This document shows positions 3,625 to 5,832 of a DNA stretch of 5,832 nucleotides, piece after piece; within the stretch, counting starts at the first letter, position 1; each line of letters begins with the position of its first letter. Where the stretch lies: contig JADJPG010000098.1 of assembly GCA_016713365.1 (NCBI GenBank), positions 1 to 5,832 on the forward strand, written 5' to 3'. The position numbers and the translations under genes were made by a program. Source of the DNA: Verrucomicrobiota bacterium (GTDB lineage: Bacteria > Verrucomicrobiota > Verrucomicrobiia > Limisphaerales > JADJPG01). A model generated the notes under the pieces. It was not told the origin of the DNA. It saw only the letters and a program-made list of their open reading frames with translations, and searched no databases.

Positions 3625-5832
3625 AAAAGCCCGTATTTAAAACCGGCCCGGCATTCGTGGTGGCCGCATTGTCAGAATCGAAGCGGACAATGAGGTAGGC
3701 CAAAGGCGCGACCGTGGTTCCCGCCGGAAACACCCATCGCCGCGGCAAGGTCAGATCATCCGTAAGACTCGCGTCGGACAGATCCACCGTGTTCGTGGTG
3801 CCGTTGTATAGCTCCACCCAGTCCGTGATCGTTCCATCCGCGTTGGTGAGCGATCCGTTGTTCGCGATGACCTCGTTCAGCACCAGGGCGCTGACATTGG
3901 TGGACACGGTGATCGGATTCGGCAGACCGGGAGTCGGAGTGGCAAACAGCGCGAAATTGGTTCCACCACTGGGAACGCGACCCTCCGAAACATCCGACAA
4001 CTGGAAGCGATAGAAGACCAAATCGATGAGGCTGAGATCCGAGTCGAACAACCCGAGGAACCCCTGCTCCGCCGCGAGCTTGAACCCGAGGTGATTGGCG
4101 CCCGCCGCCACGTCGCCATCCGTCAGGAACGTGAGATGCCCACCCGCGTCAATGAAGCTCAGTGGCGCGATCGCATGTCGGGTCGGCGCACCGGCGGGTT
4201 CATCCGTCAGGTAAAGGCCACCGAGGTTCACCGGCAACGTATCCGGATTGTAGAGCTCGATGAAATCAGAACCAAACGCAGTCACACTGGCGGCCAGCCA
4301 TTCATTCAGCCACAACATCTGCGCGTCACCGGTAGGCAGCTTGATGTTGAATGCGCCGAAGGTGGGTTGATTCAGCGCCCACACTCCCGGCTGCACGCGC
4401 CCGATCGAGCGATCCCCAAGTTGCGGACCGAACACAACGGAGTCCAGCAACGCGCCGCCGTTGGACGCCTTGTCGGTCAAGTAGAGCGCGTCCCCGTTCT
4501 GGTCCAGTCCGAACCCTAGGTGGAACCCCGCGCCGGTTCCGGAGTCCCCGTAGAGAGTCAGATATCCCCTCCGCGGAATCGACGATGCGGCCGGGAAGAT
4601 GAACTTGTAAGGATTGGCGGGATCATCGCTCAGGCCCATGCCCGACAGATCAACCGGGTCAGGTCCGCTGTTGTGAAGCTCGACCAAGTCCGGCGTCGAT
4701 CCATCCGGTGCCAGCACCGAGCTGTTCCGCGCCAGGACTTCGCTCAAGCGCACCCGGCTGACGTCCCGTTCCACGGTCCACGACCGCGAAGTGGTGGGAG
4801 CATTGAAGTCCTGCTGCACACCCGCTGAATTTCGCCCGAGCACCTGCACGGTGAAGGTGGTGTTCGCGAGATTGCTCAAATGGATGATCTCCGTCACCGG
4901 ACGCTCTTCACTGTAGGGACTGCCGTTTACGCGAAAAACGTAGTTCGAGATACCAGGACCCCCAACGGTGAGTCCCACCGAATTGATCGGGCTCGGCGAT
5001 TGCGGTTCACCCGAAATGGAAGCCCCACTCGGCACCAGCGCACCACAGTCGAGACCGTTCGGACCGCTCCCCAGCGCCGGCGAACCGGGACGGAGGTGAA
5101 AGTCATTCCAAACACTCGAAAGAGTAATCGTGTTGCTGACCGTGTTGACCAATCGAGGTTCACCGATCTGATTTCCATTCACGCCAGCCACCACGCCATC
5201 CGTTGATCCAAACAGATTCTTTGCGAGCTCCAGCTGTACGATGCCGTTGGTAGGAAGCCGGTTCTGGAAGTTCGTTCCGCTGAACCCGGCCGGATTGTGA
5301 ATGATGTTTCCCGCCACGTAGGCGCGGGATGCGGGCTGCGTGTTGAGCTCAGGCTCGCTAAAATTCAACGCCGCCACGCGAACTCCCACGATGGTGTTGT
5401 TCTCGAGCGTCAACGACGCGCCGTCTTTCACGAGCACGGCGTGATCGACATCGAAGAAAATGTTCCGGGCCACCACAACGTGCGGCGCATAGCCCGCAAA
5501 TCGTCCGGCGGAAATGGCATTGGCCGAATCGCCCGCCACCGCGTGATTCTTCTGCACTCGGAAGAAAGTGTTGCCTTCGATGTGAGCATCGGTGCCATCG
5601 AGATCGAGAACGTCATCGCTCGCTGATGCGAAGGTGTTGTCGAGGATCTGGAGGACCGTTCCCGGACGCCGTCCGCCACGGAACGAAATGATGTCGTTCT
5701 GGCCGGTGGTTCCCCCGAAGCGGTTTCCGCGGATGACCACCTGGCCTCCGACCGGAATCGGCCCGCCTTGGATCAACGGGGCGCCCGCGATTGACGGCAG
5801 CACGGAATTCCGCGAGTCGAGAGACGAACCGC
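3377..5832 (-). CDS. N-terminal-side segment: beta-helix, Fn3-like linker, LTD1, LTD2 and first half of LTD3
   Basis: The frame is open from the window edge at 5832 to a stop at 3377-3379. The first GTG at 5803 is not a credible start: the frame continues upstream in the same low-complexity, Ser-rich beta-helix style, and no signal peptide follows it. Residues below are numbered from 5803: beta-helix 1-258, linker 261-345, LTD1 350-486, LTD2 496-630, LTD3 from 639. The authentic protein ends at Phe726 (3626-3628). The remaining residues to the stop are an out-of-frame tail rich in Arg, Gly and Trp, unlike the rest. The true continuation lies in the neighbouring frame from 3624 downwards. If the frameshift is real, the cell would make a protein truncated in the middle of LTD3 with a junk tail of about 80 residues. 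Confidence 0.85.
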   Translation of the reverse strand, partial: GSSLDSRNSVLPSIAGAPLIQGGPIPVGGQVVIRGNRFGGTTGQNDIISFRGGRRPGTVLQILDNTFASASDDVLDLDGTDAHIEGNTFFRVQKNHAVAGDSANAISAGRFAGYAPHVVVARNIFFDVDHAVLVKDGASLTLENNTIVGVRVAALNFSEPELNTQPASRAYVAGNIIHNPAGFSGTNFQNRLPTNGIVQLELAKNLFGSTDGVVAGVNGNQIGEPRLVNTVSNTITLSSVWNDFHLRPGSPALGSGPNGLDCGALVPSGASISGEPQSPSPINSVGLTVGGPGISNYVFRVNGSPYSEERPVTEIIHLSNLANTTFTVQVLGRNSAGVQQDFNAPTTSRSWTVERDVSRVRLSEVLARNSSVLAPDGSTPDLVELHNSGPDPVDLSGMGLSDDPANPYKFIFPAASSIPRRGYLTLYGDSGTGAGFHLGFGLDQNGDALYLTDKASNGGALLDSVVFGPQLGDRSIGRVQPGVWALNQPTFGAFNIKLPTGDAQMLWLNEWLAASVTAFGSDFIELYNPDTLPVNLGGLYLTDEPAGAPTRHAIAPLSFIDAGGHLTFLTDGDVAAGANHLGFKLAAEQGFLGLFDSDLSLIDLVFYRFQLSDVSEGRVPSGGTNFALFATPTPGLPNPITVSTNVSALVLNEVIANNGSLTNADGTITDWVELYNGTTNTVDLSDASLTDDLTLPRRWVFPAGTTVAPLAYLIVRFDSDNAATTNAGPVLNTGFWPERFGGCGVSGECAGAGRFRAGFRHVRFAGGRLFDRPVARWKWRVAVVHSHARFPKPPGVAGGSVFRARERVARGRQRGRG
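3451..3889 (-). other. Lamin-tail domain 3 (LTD3), interrupted by frameshift 1
   Basis: Begins LVLNEVIANN, with DWVELYN, VDLSDASLTDD and WVFPAGTTVAPLAYLIVRFDSDN. The first half, through NTGF, is in the upstream frame. The second half, GLSASGDAVYLVN and DSVTFGLQAADFSIGRLPDG, is in the frame one base over. Joined, it matches LTD1 along its whole length. It carries the single cysteine of the middle segment (QLCIP). Confidence 0.85.
3625..3628 (-). other. Frameshift 1: one extra base in a 4-base homopolymer (AAAA on +, TTTT on the coding strand)
   Basis: The upstream frame reads ...NTGF (ending 3626) and then turns into Trp/Arg-rich nonsense to the stop at 3377. Dropping one base of the run gives NTGFGLSASGDAVYLVN, which matches LGFGLDQNGDALYLTD of LTD1. 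The correct run length is therefore three. A homopolymer indel is a typical sequencing or polymerase-slippage event. Confidence 0.85.
3914..4318 (-). other. Lamin-tail domain 2 (LTD2)
   Basis: Begins WLNEWLAAS, with DFIELYN and VNLGGLYLTDEPAG, then APLSFIDAGGHLTFLTD. The second half has HLGFKL, a glycine turn and LIDLVFYRFQLSDVSEGRVPSGGTN, and ends in PTPGLPN, the standard exit motif of bacterial LTDs. It is closer to LTD4 than to its neighbours LTD1 and LTD3. Confidence 0.88.
4346..4756 (-). other. Lamin-tail domain 1 (LTD1)
   Basis: It opens with VRLSEVLARN, followed by the LTD signature DLVELHN, then VDLSGMGLSDD (the 'structured, new strand' of LTDs) and FIFPAASSIPRRGYLTLYGD. The second half is FGLDQNGDALYLTD, DSVVFGPQLGDRSIGR and a PTFGAFN end. 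This intact copy is the template that shows how LTD3 should read across its frameshift (FGL...GDA.YL). LTDs are Ig-fold domains found in nuclear lamins and in many exported bacterial proteins; their bacterial ligand is generally unknown. Confidence 0.88.
4769..5023 (-). other. Fn3-like linker between beta-helix and LTD array
   Basis: About 85 residues with alternating strands and the stretch TFTVQVLGRNSAGVQQ resemble the late strands of a fibronectin type III domain (hydrophobic-x-V-x-A-x-N-x-x-G pattern). It begins with SGEPQSPSPINS and contains FRVNGSPYSEERPV, a form seen in cell-wall-protein regions that precede lamin-tail domains. The assignment rests on the pattern only; it could equally be a different beta-sandwich. 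Confidence 0.45.
5030..5832 (-). other. Right-handed parallel beta-helix domain (PbH1-type repeats), C-terminal part
   Basis: Short repeating strands with Asn ladders mark a parallel beta-helix: VVIRGNRF, ILDNTF, HIEGNTFF, VVARNIFF, LTLENNTIVG, YVAGNIIH and LAKNLFG follow one another at about 20-30 residue steps. The domain closes with FHLRPGSPALGSG followed by GLDCGALVP, the typical last coil of bacterial beta-helix proteins. In known families this fold serves as polysaccharide lyase, hydrolase or plain adhesive stalk. I cannot see conserved catalytic residues, and the N-terminal coils lie upstream of the window, so enzyme activity can be neither claimed nor excluded. The only cysteine of the N-terminal-side segment before its frameshift, in GLDCGAL, is here. 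Confidence 0.8.

Larger units (their letters stand above)
1..5832 (-). pseudogene. Giant modular secreted protein gene (beta-helix / 6x LTD / 3x Ig / Calx-beta / 2x bacterial Ig / PPC-like), partial at both ends, with two frameshifts
   Basis: One gene explains the whole window once two single-base frame errors are allowed for (near 3625-3628 and 1024-1026). The reconstructed product has about 1,940 visible codons with no start or natural stop in view. Domain order is parallel beta-helix, Fn3-like linker, six lamin-tail domains, three Ig-like domains, Calx-beta, two bacterial Ig-like domains and a PPC-like domain. All are extracellular beta-folds; very few cysteines are present and no catalytic motif was recognised. 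Such mosaics are familiar from Verrucomicrobiota as cell-surface or exported proteins, where they are usually annotated as lamin tail domain-containing proteins. Adhesion or polymer binding is inference. I label it a pseudogene because the frame is broken as given. The breaks may instead be sequence errors, since motifs on both sides are undecayed and no other nonsense change is present. The signal peptide (upstream, above 5832) and any C-terminal sorting signal (downstream, below 1) are out of view. Confidence 0.72.

Noticed and set aside
2974..3693. Plus-strand open frame of 239 codons, very Arg-rich
   Set aside because: Antisense shadow in the same phase relation to the minus-strand frame as the 410-codon one; no recognisable motif. 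It spans frameshift 1 without any matching domain.
1..5832. CRISPR array, tRNA/rRNA, transposon ends or intergenic regulatory regions
   Set aside because: The whole window is accounted for by protein-coding domains on the minus strand. The only periodic DNA (255 bp in the Ig array) encodes protein repeats.

Overview
The window lies inside one very long, high-G+C, minus-strand gene for a secreted, repeat-built protein. Both ends of the gene are outside the window. Read 5832 down to 1, almost every base is coding, and no intergenic DNA, RNA gene, promoter, terminator, mobile element or CRISPR array is visible. The combination of lamin-tail domains, cysteine-free YQW-type Ig domains, a Calx-beta domain, PDG-type bacterial Ig domains and a WTAP...GFDTVLAVY domain is a style I associate with Verrucomicrobiota (Limisphaerales/Pedosphaera-like soil and freshwater lineages). 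That placement is inference from protein style and base composition, not from a marker gene.

Layout along the protein, N to C: right-handed parallel beta-helix (5832 to about 5030); Fn3-like linker (about 5023-4769); six lamin-tail (LTD) domains (about 4756-1966); three Ig-like domains with an exact 255-bp period (1944-1177); Calx-beta domain (1173-845); two bacterial Ig-like domains (841-290); and the start of a pre-peptidase-C-like domain (289-2), cut by the window edge. No catalytic site was recognised, so the visible part looks like a stalk, adhesin or binding surface; its function is unknown.

The reading frame is broken twice. There is one extra base in an A4 (T4 on the coding strand) run at 3625-3628, inside LTD3. 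There is one missing base at about 1024-1026, inside the Calx-beta domain. Both breaks fall in the middle of a recognisable domain, and joining the frames restores each motif exactly. The shifts have opposite sign, so the outer segments share one frame and the middle 2.6 kb is in another. An automatic caller would report two or three proteins; the sequence supports one gene of about 1,940 visible codons that is either recently broken or damaged by sequence error.

The best structural observation is a two-level repeat. LTD1 pairs with LTD3, and LTD2 pairs with LTD4, so a two-domain unit of about 290 residues appears to have been duplicated. I see no evidence of a new multi-gene system here.
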